Source: an uncultured Clostridium sp. (GTDB lineage: Bacteria > Bacillota > Clostridia > Lachnospirales > Lachnospiraceae). Taken from it: DNA of 64,000 nucleotides. Both the position numbers and the translations under genes were made by a program. This document shows, piece by piece, positions 26,175 to 35,031 of the stretch. The stretch is taken from assembly GCA_900539185.1 (NCBI GenBank), contig UQBG01000004.1, positions 82,287 through 146,286 of the forward strand. The letters run 5' to 3'. Position 1 is the stretch's first letter; every line of letters begins with the position of its first letter. A model generated the notes under the pieces. That model saw only the letters and a list, made by a program, of their open reading frames with translations, was not told the origin of the DNA and searched no databases.

Positions 26175-26831
26175 ATGGGACTATTTTCAGGCAATAAAGG
26201 GATGATGGACTATTGCATTTTTTGTGGGAAGGATCTGGCAAACGGGGTATGCACTGCCTGTGGCAGAGAAGCAAAGCCGATGATTTCATTCCATGAACTG
26301 GAATACCATAAGGTGCCGGTCGAAGCGGCTGAGGCGCTTGGAGAACAGAAAAAGAAGCTTTTTGGTAATAACCTTTATACAGTAAAGGAAATGATAAAGA
26401 ATGGCGATCTCTATATCGCCGATATCCATATCGATGAGGTTTTCGAGGAGGAATATGAAAGTTCCATCGATAGTGACAGCAGTACCGTGTGTACTTATTA
26501 TGTGCAGATCTCAAGGCCGGATCTTGCACCCTGTGATCGATGCTGTGAATCCTCTACCGGACAGTATATGAAGATTAAGCAGCTTTTGCAGAACGGACAG
26601 CAGGAAGGAAAGCTTCTTTGGGGAAAGTGGAAAAAGAAGAATTACTACTATGTCTTTGTACCGCAGGGTGATAATTGGTATAAGAGTTTAAAGACCGGTC
26701 TGGCAGAAAAACTGATCGATCATGGAGATGAGACAGAGAGGCGGAGAATCCCGCCGAAGGGTGGATTCGGAAACTCAACTGCGGATAAGGTGTTTGATGC
26801 GGTTTGGGATAACACGGTAGGAAAGTTGTAA
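26175..26831 (+). CDS. Uncharacterised zinc-ribbon protein
   Basis: No family recognised beyond the N-terminal zinc ribbon CIFCGKDLANGVCTACG (residues 14-30; two CxxC knuckles). The remaining 190 residues are soluble and charged, with an acidic Ser/Asp patch (ESSIDSDSSTVC) and two more Cys pairs (CDRCC). They end in a glycine/asparagine-rich tail. Start ATG 26175 has AGGGGGA upstream. pnuC begins one base after its stop, so they are co-transcribed. No catalytic motif is visible. A regulatory or adaptor role is possible but unsupported. Confidence 0.75.
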   Translation: MGLFSGNKGMMDYCIFCGKDLANGVCTACGREAKPMISFHELEYHKVPVEAAEALGEQKKKLFGNNLYTVKEMIKNGDLYIADIHIDEVFEEEYESSIDSDSSTVCTYYVQISRPDLAPCDRCCESSTGQYMKIKQLLQNGQQEGKLLWGKWKKKNYYYVFVPQGDNWYKSLKTGLAEKLIDHGDETERRRIPPKGGFGNSTADKVFDAVWDNTVGKL

Positions 26832-26832
26832 T

Positions 26833-27624
26833 ATGAATAACCCATTTGAATCATTAACAAAAAGAGACTGGATCCTTTGGATTGGATCCGTTGGTATTGT
26901 ATTCATTTCGAACTTTGCAACGGCGGAGTTTGACATCCTTACATTAGTTGCGGCGTTGATCGGAGTAACATCGTTGATCTTCGCGGCAAAAGGAAATGTA
27001 TGGGCACAGATCCTGATGATTGTATTTAGTATTCTGTATGGGATTATTTCCTTCCGGTTTCATTACTGGGGGGAGATGATCACCTATCTGGGTATGACGA
27101 TGCCGATGGCGGTGTGGTCGACCATTACATGGATAAGACACCCATCAAAGGAAAACGGAAACGAAGTAGAGATTCAGAAGCTGGGACGAAAGCACGCAGT
27201 CGGATTAACCATTAGTGGTGTGATCGTGACCGGCATATTTTACTGTATTCTGGATTGGTTAAACACTCCAAATATTATATTCAGTACTATTTCTATCATA
27301 ACCAGCTTTTTGGCAACGGCACTTACGATGCTGCGGTCATCTTATTATGCGGTTGGATATGCGGCAAATGATATTGTGCTGATCGTTCTTTGGGTATTGG
27401 CATCGATTGAGAATCCGGCGTATATTCCGGTTGTTGTGAATTTTGCGATTTTTTTCCTGAATGATATGTATGGATTCATAAGCTGGAAGAAGCGGGAACT
27501 GAGTCAGGGACATTCGGATGCGATCCGCCGCGTAGAAGGAGTAAAGGATGGAAAGCAGTATGGACGGGGCAGAACTTCGAAAGAGACTTTTGTAGAAACC
27601 GACATACAGGGATGCAACAGGTGA
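26833..27624 (+). CDS. pnuC: PnuC-type nicotinamide riboside transporter
   Basis: A 263-residue membrane protein with seven or eight helices. The family pattern includes NVWAQILMIVFSILYGIISF, YWGEMITYLGMTMPMAVWST, YYAVGYAANDIVLIVLWVLA and FAIFFLNDMYGFISWKKRE. PnuC proteins take up nicotinamide riboside, an NAD precursor, by facilitated diffusion. The gene directly follows the zinc-ribbon gene and lies about 840 bases after an NAD-consuming sirtuin operon, so an NAD supply link is attractive though separated by a terminator. The C-terminal 45 residues are hydrophilic. Confidence 0.9.
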   Translation: MNNPFESLTKRDWILWIGSVGIVFISNFATAEFDILTLVAALIGVTSLIFAAKGNVWAQILMIVFSILYGIISFRFHYWGEMITYLGMTMPMAVWSTITWIRHPSKENGNEVEIQKLGRKHAVGLTISGVIVTGIFYCILDWLNTPNIIFSTISIITSFLATALTMLRSSYYAVGYAANDIVLIVLWVLASIENPAYIPVVVNFAIFFLNDMYGFISWKKRELSQGHSDAIRRVEGVKDGKQYGRGRTSKETFVETDIQGCNR

Positions 27625-27644
27625 ACATACATAGGAGAACACGC

Positions 27645-30080
27645 ATGCAGAAAAAAGGATCACTCTTACAGGTAAATACGATTGAGAATGCCGATGACGT
27701 AAAAGATATCTTCGGTGCAGCGGGCGTAGGTGCCTGGGCAATAGAAATGGAGAACGGAAAGGAGCCAAGGCTATATTATGATCATGTGGCCATGCACTTT
27801 ATGGGGATGGATCCGAACCGTTCCCCGGAGGAGCAGTATAAGATATGGCTGGCCGGTGTACTTCCGTCTGCGATGGCGTCTGTAAATGCCAGCGTGGATG
27901 AGATGATGAAGCAGGGGCAGTCCGAGAATACCTATCCGTGGATCCATCCGGAACGGGGCTTGATCTATATCCGGTGTGGCGGAGCATTGGATCGTTCCTA
28001 CACGGCAGGCATACGGCTCCGGGGGTATCATCAGGATGTAACAGAGAATATTCTGGAGTTGGAACGACAGAAGCTGTCGCTGCAGGCACAGAATGCCCGG
28101 ATCGACGCATTCAGCAGTATCTATTTTGCAGCGTGGGAGGTGGATCTGGAGAAGAACCGGATCCTGCCGTTCCGGGAACCGGCCTATGTGGAAGAGGGCT
28201 TTCGGCAATCAGAAGGGGATGCGAAGGCTGCAATAGCAATCTTCATACAGAACTATGTATGTGCACCGTATCAGGATATGCTTCAGCAACTGTTAGATAT
28301 TCCACAACTGGCGGAAACACTGAAGAGACAGTCTGTAGTGAGCGTGGAATATAAAGGCATGACAAACGGATGGTGCCGACTCGTAATTGTTCCGGAGAGA
28401 AGAACAAAGGACGGAACGGTAACGCATGTGCTGGCCGGTGTACAGGGCATCGCACTGGAAAAGAAAAAGGAACTGGAGGCACGGGCGAATCAGTCAATCC
28501 TGTTGGCACTATGTGAGGAATATCTGTATGTCTATTATGTGGATCTTGATCAGGATACCTATGAGATCAAGAAGTTTATGGGCGAAGAGAAACGAGAGGA
28601 AATTCTGGATACCGATGTGTACTCAGAGGCAGTGAAAAAGTATGCGGAACGGTATGTGAAGGGGGAATATCGCCGGACATTTTTAGAGAAAGCCGGACGG
28701 GAAGGACTGATGCGGTATCTGCAGGAGCATAAAGCAGTTTCCATAAAATATGAGATCGAACCGGATGAAAAGAATCGATCCAACTTCATGATGACCATTG
28801 TGAAAGTGGCAGACAGCCAGAGGGATCATATGGCAATCATTGGAATTCGATGTGTGGATGATGTGGTTCAGCAGGAGAATGAAAATAAACGACAGTTGGA
28901 GGCTGCACTGGCAGAGGCAAAGAGAGCGAATGCAGCAAAGTCCATGTTTTTATCCAGAATGTCCCATGATATCCGTACTCCGTTGAATGGAATCATAGGA
29001 TTAATAGAACTGAATGAGCGACATTCAGATGATAAGGAATTAATAGAAGAGAACTATAAGAAAGCAAAGATAGCAGCACACCATCTGCTGTCATTGCTAA
29101 ATGATGTACTGGAGATCAGTAAGTTGGATGACCAGAATGTATCTTTAGCACATGAACCGTTTAATATTCTGGAACTGGCAGCAGAGGTACTGACGATCTC
29201 AGAGATGCGGGCAGCAGAGGCAGGCGTTACTTTAGAACATGGTGACTGCAAGCAGAAGCTGACGGATCCTTATGTCTATGGAAGCCCGTTGCATGTGCGG
29301 CAGATATTCCTGAATATCCTGGATAATGCCATTAAGTACAATAAACCGGGCGGAAGTGTAAGCTGTAGTGCAGGACTGGAACGAGTCGAGACAGGAAAAG
29401 TAATATATAAATGCACGATTTCAGATACCGGTATCGGCATGTCGGAAGAATTCCTGAAGCATATTTATGAGCCGTTTGCACAGGAGCATTATGATAAGCA
29501 GAGCGTGTATCAGGGAACCGGTCTGGGAATGCCGATTGTAAAGAGTCTGGTGGACAAGATGAATGGTACGATAGAGATTCAGAGCCGCGAAGGTGAGGGT
29601 AGCACCTTCATAGTGACGATTCCGTTTGAGGTCGCACAGGAGGCGGCGGTTTATCAGACCGGCTGCAATCAGGCGAAGGCGGATATTACCGGCATGAGGA
29701 TTCTGCTGGTAGAGGATAATGAACTGAATATGGAGATCGCAACGTATTTGTTAAAGGATGCCGGAGCAGTGGTATACAGCGTCTGGGATGGAGAACAGGC
29801 AGTAGAAGCATTTCAGAGTCATCCGGCAGGTACCTATGATGTGATACTGATGGATGTTATGATGCCGGTCATGGACGGCTTAACTGCCACAAGAACCATC
29901 CGGGGACTGGAGCGGGAGGATGCGGCAACGATCCCGATCATTGCTATGACCGCCAATGCATTTGCAGAGGATGTTCAGATGGTTCGGGATGCGGGGATGA
30001 ACGCACATTTGGCAAAGCCGCTGGATGCAAAACTGGTGATTCAGACGATTGCCGGTTATGTAGACCATCTTTTAACATAA
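27645..30080 (+). CDS. Soluble hybrid histidine kinase with receiver domain
   Basis: An 811-residue hybrid kinase. Start ATG 27645 (MQKKGSLLQVN) follows AGGAG, 21 bases after pnuC. The first 420 residues look like two or three PAS-type sensor domains (GVGAWAIEMENGKEPRLYY). No membrane helix is visible, so it should sense inside the cell. The phospho-His is in FLSRMSHDIRTPLNGIIGL, ATP-binding boxes are NILDNAIKYN and DTGIGM, GTGLGMPIVKSL, and the receiver Asp lies in VILMDVMMPVMDG. The next three genes supply a scaffold-like FapA protein, an HD-GYP regulator and an HPt protein, together a phosphorelay ending in c-di-GMP breakdown. Confidence 0.92.
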   Translation: MQKKGSLLQVNTIENADDVKDIFGAAGVGAWAIEMENGKEPRLYYDHVAMHFMGMDPNRSPEEQYKIWLAGVLPSAMASVNASVDEMMKQGQSENTYPWIHPERGLIYIRCGGALDRSYTAGIRLRGYHQDVTENILELERQKLSLQAQNARIDAFSSIYFAAWEVDLEKNRILPFREPAYVEEGFRQSEGDAKAAIAIFIQNYVCAPYQDMLQQLLDIPQLAETLKRQSVVSVEYKGMTNGWCRLVIVPERRTKDGTVTHVLAGVQGIALEKKKELEARANQSILLALCEEYLYVYYVDLDQDTYEIKKFMGEEKREEILDTDVYSEAVKKYAERYVKGEYRRTFLEKAGREGLMRYLQEHKAVSIKYEIEPDEKNRSNFMMTIVKVADSQRDHMAIIGIRCVDDVVQQENENKRQLEAALAEAKRANAAKSMFLSRMSHDIRTPLNGIIGLIELNERHSDDKELIEENYKKAKIAAHHLLSLLNDVLEISKLDDQNVSLAHEPFNILELAAEVLTISEMRAAEAGVTLEHGDCKQKLTDPYVYGSPLHVRQIFLNILDNAIKYNKPGGSVSCSAGLERVETGKVIYKCTISDTGIGMSEEFLKHIYEPFAQEHYDKQSVYQGTGLGMPIVKSLVDKMNGTIEIQSREGEGSTFIVTIPFEVAQEAAVYQTGCNQAKADITGMRILLVEDNELNMEIATYLLKDAGAVVYSVWDGEQAVEAFQSHPAGTYDVILMDVMMPVMDGLTATRTIRGLEREDAATIPIIAMTANAFAEDVQMVRDAGMNAHLAKPLDAKLVIQTIAGYVDHLLT

Positions 30081-30145
30081 TTTTACAAAAATTGACAGTT
30101 TGATTGACAGTAGGAAAGCTTTGCTGTGAGATGGGAGAGAAAAGC

Positions 30146-32401
30146 ATGATAAGGATGCAGAATACATATTATAAGACAATTGCAGATCGGATGAATCGAT
30201 ATCGGAAGCAGGGCTTTAGCAATGATCAGTTAAATGAGCTGAAGCTGGGGCTGGAGCATGAGGTGAATGTGGAAGCTTATGCGGACAAGGAGTACTTTGC
30301 GGTACAGATGCGTCAGATTCGGTTCGGACTGGAAGAAGGCTTGGATGTAAGCTTATATAATAGTCATCAGTATGACTGGTTTCAGATGGAGGAGATTCGA
30401 AAAGGACTGAAGGATGGGATCGATGCATCCATTTATGCAGACCCGAAGTTTTCCTATGAGGTGATGCGGGAACTCCGGAAGGCACTGAAGGATGGGATTC
30501 ATCTGGAAAAATATGCAGGTGTGGGAGCAGAGATGCTGCGGGAACTGCATCGTGCGATCTTGGATAAGCAGAACATTATGCCATATATTAAGGCCGGTTA
30601 TGTACCGGAACAGTTAAGAGAGATCCGTCATGCGATGAAGCAGGGCTGTAATATCGATCCTTATCTGAATACGGTGTACCGGGGAGCCGCAATACGGGAG
30701 ATTACGGAAGGCCTGGAGGAAGGTCTGGATGTATCTGTATATGCAGATCCGGAATATTCCTGGCAGCAGATGCGGGAGATCCGTCTGGGTCTGGAAGCAG
30801 AACTGGATGTTAACATTTACTCGAAGGTACTGTATTCCTGGCAGCAGATGCGGGAGATTCGTCTGGGTCTGGAGGAAGGCCTGGATGTAGAGAGCTATAA
30901 GAGTATGATGCATTCTGCCGCAGATATGCGGAAGCTGCGTGTGAAGCTGGAGCAGGAACGAAATCCGTATATAGAACCGGAGTTGATGGAACCGGGTTCG
31001 GAGGATGGAATGCCGGAGCATATCGAAGAGTACTGTCAGAGTCTTCCGGCAGATGCGATTCGATTCTTTGTAGAATCAGATAAGATGAAGGCCTATGTTT
31101 ATGCCGGCAGAGAGGCTGCACCTTTGTTAAGTCAGCAGCTGGTATCAGAGCTATCCTTTCATAAGATACGGAAAGGATTGGACGGAACCGTTATAAATGG
31201 GCTGGTACAGGGCACATTAAAGGATCAGTGGGCAGTGATTGCACGGGGACAGTTACCAACCAGAGGCGTAGATGGATATTATGAAAGCTTTATCGGAGAT
31301 GAACAACATGGAATCGTGGAACAGCCGGACGGGTCCCTGGATTGTTCGCAAGCATATCTGTTTCAGAAGGTCTGTGCCGGACAGAAGCTTCTGGTCTATC
31401 ATGGAGCGGAAGCAGGCAAAGATGGTTACAGGATAGACGGAACGGTACTTCATGCACTGGATGGAAAGGAACAGCATAGGATCCGTGGAAGAGGCTTCCG
31501 GATTCTGGATGATAAGCGAACTTACATATCAGAAGGAAATGGATGCGCCATATTCCGGGATCATAACCTGAGTGTCACACAGCTTCTGGAGCTGGAGGCG
31601 GCCAGCAATATCATGGGCAATATCGACTATAACGGATCGGTCTATATAAAGGGCGATGCCAGTGGAAATATCCGGATACGGGCATCCGGGGATATCATAG
31701 TGGAAGGCTTTGTAGAAAATGCAATGTTGGAGAGCAGTGGCAGTATTCTGATCAAGCAGGGAGCGAATGGAAATGGGGAAGCCCATATATCGGCAGGCAG
31801 AGCTGTGATCGGTCGATTTTTTGAAAATGCGACGATACAGGCGGAGCAGATTGTGGCGAACTATTTTTTTCGGTGCAATTTGTATGCAGACAAGGTGATA
31901 CAGGTGACCGGAACCGGAGGAAGTATTGCCGGAGGAGATATTTATGCAGGACACAGCGTCGAAGTCAGCAATGTGGGAAATCAAAATGGAATCGTGACTG
32001 CTATACGAGTAGGATACAATAAAGATAAAGAGATTGAAGATTATTCCGGGCAATTGAAGGAGGCGGAGAAACAGCTATGGATTCTGACGAATGCACTGGA
32101 AGAGTATAAAGGAAACTATCCACCGGAGGTGCGAAACACCATGCCGATGTTCCTGAAGATAGAGAATGCGATATATACAAAGCAAAAGGAACTGCAGGAT
32201 ATACGTGAGATGGTGGAACAACAAAAGAAAGAACAGCAGGAATACAGGGAGGCTTACTTAAAGGTGTATGGAACTCTGTATGAAGGGACAATGGTAACGA
32301 TTAACAATGCCACATACAATGGAGATACCATAACCGGTATAGTGATGAGGAATACTGCAAGCCGAATAAGCGTGCAAAAGATAAAGGAGAAGATACGATG
32401 A
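30146..32401 (+). CDS. FapA (DUF342) family protein with N-terminal helical repeat array
   Basis: A 751-residue protein. Residues about 22-275 are nine to ten degenerate repeats of 24-26 residues (pattern VSxYADPExSWQQMREIRLGL), probably helical hairpins. Two of them are almost identical at DNA level (30755 and 30833, 78-base period). From about residue 300 comes a FapA/DUF342 region with a beta-helix-like core (SGDIIVEGFVENAMLESSG, GRAVIGRFFENA). A coiled coil follows (EDYSGQLKEAEKQLW, EQQKKEQQEYREAY). DUF342 proteins are linked to polymer-forming or flagellar-type assemblies; no flagellar gene is nearby. Start ATG 30146 follows GGGAGAG. It overlaps the HD-GYP gene by 4 bases. Confidence 0.82.
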   Translation: MIRMQNTYYKTIADRMNRYRKQGFSNDQLNELKLGLEHEVNVEAYADKEYFAVQMRQIRFGLEEGLDVSLYNSHQYDWFQMEEIRKGLKDGIDASIYADPKFSYEVMRELRKALKDGIHLEKYAGVGAEMLRELHRAILDKQNIMPYIKAGYVPEQLREIRHAMKQGCNIDPYLNTVYRGAAIREITEGLEEGLDVSVYADPEYSWQQMREIRLGLEAELDVNIYSKVLYSWQQMREIRLGLEEGLDVESYKSMMHSAADMRKLRVKLEQERNPYIEPELMEPGSEDGMPEHIEEYCQSLPADAIRFFVESDKMKAYVYAGREAAPLLSQQLVSELSFHKIRKGLDGTVINGLVQGTLKDQWAVIARGQLPTRGVDGYYESFIGDEQHGIVEQPDGSLDCSQAYLFQKVCAGQKLLVYHGAEAGKDGYRIDGTVLHALDGKEQHRIRGRGFRILDDKRTYISEGNGCAIFRDHNLSVTQLLELEAASNIMGNIDYNGSVYIKGDASGNIRIRASGDIIVEGFVENAMLESSGSILIKQGANGNGEAHISAGRAVIGRFFENATIQAEQIVANYFFRCNLYADKVIQVTGTGGSIAGGDIYAGHSVEVSNVGNQNGIVTAIRVGYNKDKEIEDYSGQLKEAEKQLWILTNALEEYKGNYPPEVRNTMPMFLKIENAIYTKQKELQDIREMVEQQKKEQQEYREAYLKVYGTLYEGTMVTINNATYNGDTITGIVMRNTASRISVQKIKEKIR

Positions 32402-33501
32402 GAGAAAAGATACTGATCGTGGATGATATTGAATTAAACCGTGAAATTCTTGCTGTAGCGTTAGGTGATGTCTATCCGGTACTGGAAGCCGGAGATGGAG
32501 AACAGGCAATTGAGCTTTTGAAAGAGCATTCTGATGAAGTGGCCGTGGTTCTGTTGGATCTGATCATGCCGAAGGTAGATGGGTATGAGGTGCTGAAGTA
32601 TATGAAGCAGACGGAGATTCTGGATCGAATCCCGGTTCTGGTTATCAGCGCGGAGTCCACAACAGATGCAGAACGGGCATGCCTGAAAATGGGGGTATCA
32701 GACTTTATTCGGAAGCCGTTTGACAGCGTAACGGTGCGTAGCCGTGTGAAGAATGTAGTAGAGCTGTTTATGTATAAGAATCAGTTGGAGGATAAGGTTC
32801 GGATTCAGACTGAGAACCTGAAGCGGAAGAATAAACTGTTAGAGCAACAGGCAGCAAAGATAAAAGAAGGAAATGAGAAGATCATTGATGTTCTTGGTAC
32901 GGTCGTTGAGTATCGAAATCTGGAAAGCGGGGAGCATATTAAGCGGGTAAAGGGGTTTACCCGGATTCTGGCTGAACGGGCAGCAAAGAGGTACCCGGAG
33001 TATAATCTGACGCCGGAGCGGATCAATATCATCGTAACAGCAAGCGCATTGCATGATATTGGAAAGATTACGATCAAGGACAGTGTATTGCTGAAGCCGG
33101 GCAGACTGGATAAGGATGAGTTTGAATATATAAAGTCTCATACCATTCGGGGCTGTGATATTCTGAATCAGATTGATGGAGCCTGGGATAGTGAATATGC
33201 AAAGGTCAGTTGTGCTATTTGCAGATATCACCATGAAAGATACGATGGAAAAGGATATCCGGATGGACTGGTAGGAGAAGAAATTCCGATCGAGGCGCAG
33301 CTTGTATCTGTGGCGGATGTTTATGATGCACTGGTCAGTGAGCGGGTATATAAGGAAGCTATTGATAAAGACAAGGCATATCATATGATTTTAATGGGCG
33401 AGTGCGGTGTGTTTTCACCGAAGCTGATGGAGTGCTTCCGGGAATCCAAGGAAGACTTTGAGAATCTTGCATCAAAATATGAAAGAGAACATAAGGAGTA
33501 G
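32398..33501 (+). CDS. Response regulator with HD-GYP phosphodiesterase domain
   Basis: A 367-residue RpfG-type protein. Receiver domain first (VDD pocket, phospho-Asp in VVLLDLIMPKVDGYE, Lys in FIRKPF). A coiled linker follows (LEDKVRIQTENLKRKNKLLEQ). Then comes an HD-GYP domain with the intact metal ligands HDIGK, CRYHHERYDGKGYPDGL and the later SVADVYDAL. HD-GYP enzymes hydrolyse cyclic di-GMP. The start ATGA overlap with the FapA-like gene and the HPt gene 5 bases downstream show one operon, so phosphotransfer from the hybrid kinase through HPt to this receiver is likely. Confidence 0.95.
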   Translation: MREKILIVDDIELNREILAVALGDVYPVLEAGDGEQAIELLKEHSDEVAVVLLDLIMPKVDGYEVLKYMKQTEILDRIPVLVISAESTTDAERACLKMGVSDFIRKPFDSVTVRSRVKNVVELFMYKNQLEDKVRIQTENLKRKNKLLEQQAAKIKEGNEKIIDVLGTVVEYRNLESGEHIKRVKGFTRILAERAAKRYPEYNLTPERINIIVTASALHDIGKITIKDSVLLKPGRLDKDEFEYIKSHTIRGCDILNQIDGAWDSEYAKVSCAICRYHHERYDGKGYPDGLVGEEIPIEAQLVSVADVYDALVSERVYKEAIDKDKAYHMILMGECGVFSPKLMECFRESKEDFENLASKYEREHKE

Positions 33502-33506
33502 AAACA

Positions 33507-33863
33507 ATGACAGTAAGAGAATGTTATGAACAAATGGGCGCAGACTTTGAGAATGTATTGGGTAGACTGGAAAGTGAACAGATGGTTCAGCGGTTTGCAT
33601 TAAAGTTTTTAGATGATACCAGTTTTCAGGCATTGGAAGAGGCCTTGAATCAGAAGGATGTGGAGCAGGCATTTCGTGCAGCACATACCTTGAAGGGCGT
33701 ATGCTTGAATCTTGGTTTTGACAACCTCTTTACCGTAAGTTCCGAACTGACGGAAAAGCTGCGAGCAAAGGAACTGGAGGAATCAGAGGAACTGTTCCGG
33801 AAAGTGAAAGAACAGTATGCAATCACAATCGCAGCACTTCAGAAACTTCAGGCATCATTATAA
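33507..33863 (+). CDS. HPt phosphotransfer protein
   Basis: A 118-residue helical-bundle HPt domain. The phospho-acceptor His is in AAHTLKGVCLNLGF. It has no other domain and no membrane segment. Stand-alone HPt proteins shuttle phosphate from a hybrid kinase receiver to a second response regulator. Here both partners are in the same operon. An AAGGAG ribosome site lies in the 3' end of the HD-GYP gene. No clear terminator follows before the convergent channel gene, whose stop lies 40 bases away. Confidence 0.93.
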   Translation: MTVRECYEQMGADFENVLGRLESEQMVQRFALKFLDDTSFQALEEALNQKDVEQAFRAAHTLKGVCLNLGFDNLFTVSSELTEKLRAKELEESEELFRKVKEQYAITIAALQKLQASL

Positions 33864-33903
33864 TATAAAACCAGATCCCAATAATTCAGTTCTGTTTACA
33901 GTA

Positions 33904-34848
33904 TTAAGAACGCGCATCCGTTTCGTGTATAATAATGATGTCATTAACCTTTAGAATTGTATCACGCTGTGGAAGAATGGAAAGACCATCACGTAATACC
34001 AGATAGATGGTGATCTGTTCTGCATCTTCCATATCCTCGATGCTCATTCCGGCATACCGCTTGTCTACAAAGATCTCCGCAATATCCTTGATGTCGGTAT
34101 TCTTTAGGCTGGAGATACTGCTGTTTCGCTGATATTGTTCCACAAAACCGGCACTGATGATACCGGTTGGGATGGCTACTGCACCGACTCCCAGATAAGC
34201 GATTACGATCGCCATGATTCGTCCGAGTGGTGTGATCGGATAGATATCCCCATACCCTACGGTCAGCAGTGTGGACATACTCCACCAGACACCGCTGAAG
34301 GCATTGCGGAAGACCTCCGGCTGGGCATCGTGTTCCACACTGTACATGCACAGACTGCTGGCTAACATCAGTACCAATACGATAAAGACTGACGATATGA
34401 TCTGGTTCCTCTTTTCATACAGTACGGTCGTTATGACATTAAAAGAATCATACTTTGCATTCAACCGGAACAGATGGAAGATCCGGGCAACCCTTAACAT
34501 ACGGAAGATGACGAAACCGGACAGGAAGAAGACCGGGATGATCGTGAGGATATCGACGATACCGTCAAAGGAGAAGATAAACCGGATCCGTGCCCGACAC
34601 TTACTGAGTTGGGGATACAGATAGTCTGCTGTCCAGATTCGCAGGATATACTCGATACAGAAGATACCCAGAGTGACATATTCCAGTATATTGAAGCAGA
34701 GCGAGAGGAAGGATAATTCTTCGAAGGTCTGCAGAAAGGTTAGGATGATATTCAGGATAATGGTCGCAGTAATGAAGATATCAAAAGCACGGCTAAGATG
34801 ATTACTTTTATCTCCGATCTGAATAATATTAAATATCTTACGTTTCAC
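33904..34848 (-). CDS. Voltage-gated-type potassium channel
   Basis: A 314-residue six-helix ion channel. GTG start at 34848 is backed by GAGGAG. The S4-like segment is present but only modestly basic (FRMLRVARIFHLFRLNAKY). The pore loop has the K+ selectivity signature TVGYGD. The C-terminal 70 residues are a soluble RCK_C/TrkA-C-like domain (YLVLRDGLSILPQRDTILKV, NDIIIIHE). This channel should conduct K+ and be gated by voltage and/or a ligand at the C-terminal domain. It is transcribed alone, opposite to its neighbours. Confidence 0.93.
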   Translation of the reverse strand: MKRKIFNIIQIGDKSNHLSRAFDIFITATIILNIILTFLQTFEELSFLSLCFNILEYVTLGIFCIEYILRIWTADYLYPQLSKCRARIRFIFSFDGIVDILTIIPVFFLSGFVIFRMLRVARIFHLFRLNAKYDSFNVITTVLYEKRNQIISSVFIVLVLMLASSLCMYSVEHDAQPEVFRNAFSGVWWSMSTLLTVGYGDIYPITPLGRIMAIVIAYLGVGAVAIPTGIISAGFVEQYQRNSSISSLKNTDIKDIAEIFVDKRYAGMSIEDMEDAEQITIYLVLRDGLSILPQRDTILKVNDIIIIHETDARS

Positions 34849-35031
34849 AATGAACTCCTCACTTTATTTAATAGATGTATTCTATCACATGTTATGTGGG
34901 TTTTCTACGCTGTCTCAATAATATAGGACAAGATTTTGATATTTTTGGAATGGAACTAGTATATTTCTTCTTATATGCTCATTAAAATAATCCCAAAAGA
35001 CTGTAGGAAACAGTGAGAAGGAGGTATAACT

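Noticed and set aside
30755..30891. Repeated DNA that could suggest a tandem repeat or CRISPR element
   Set aside because: It is in frame and encodes protein repeats of the DUF342 protein; no spacer structure.
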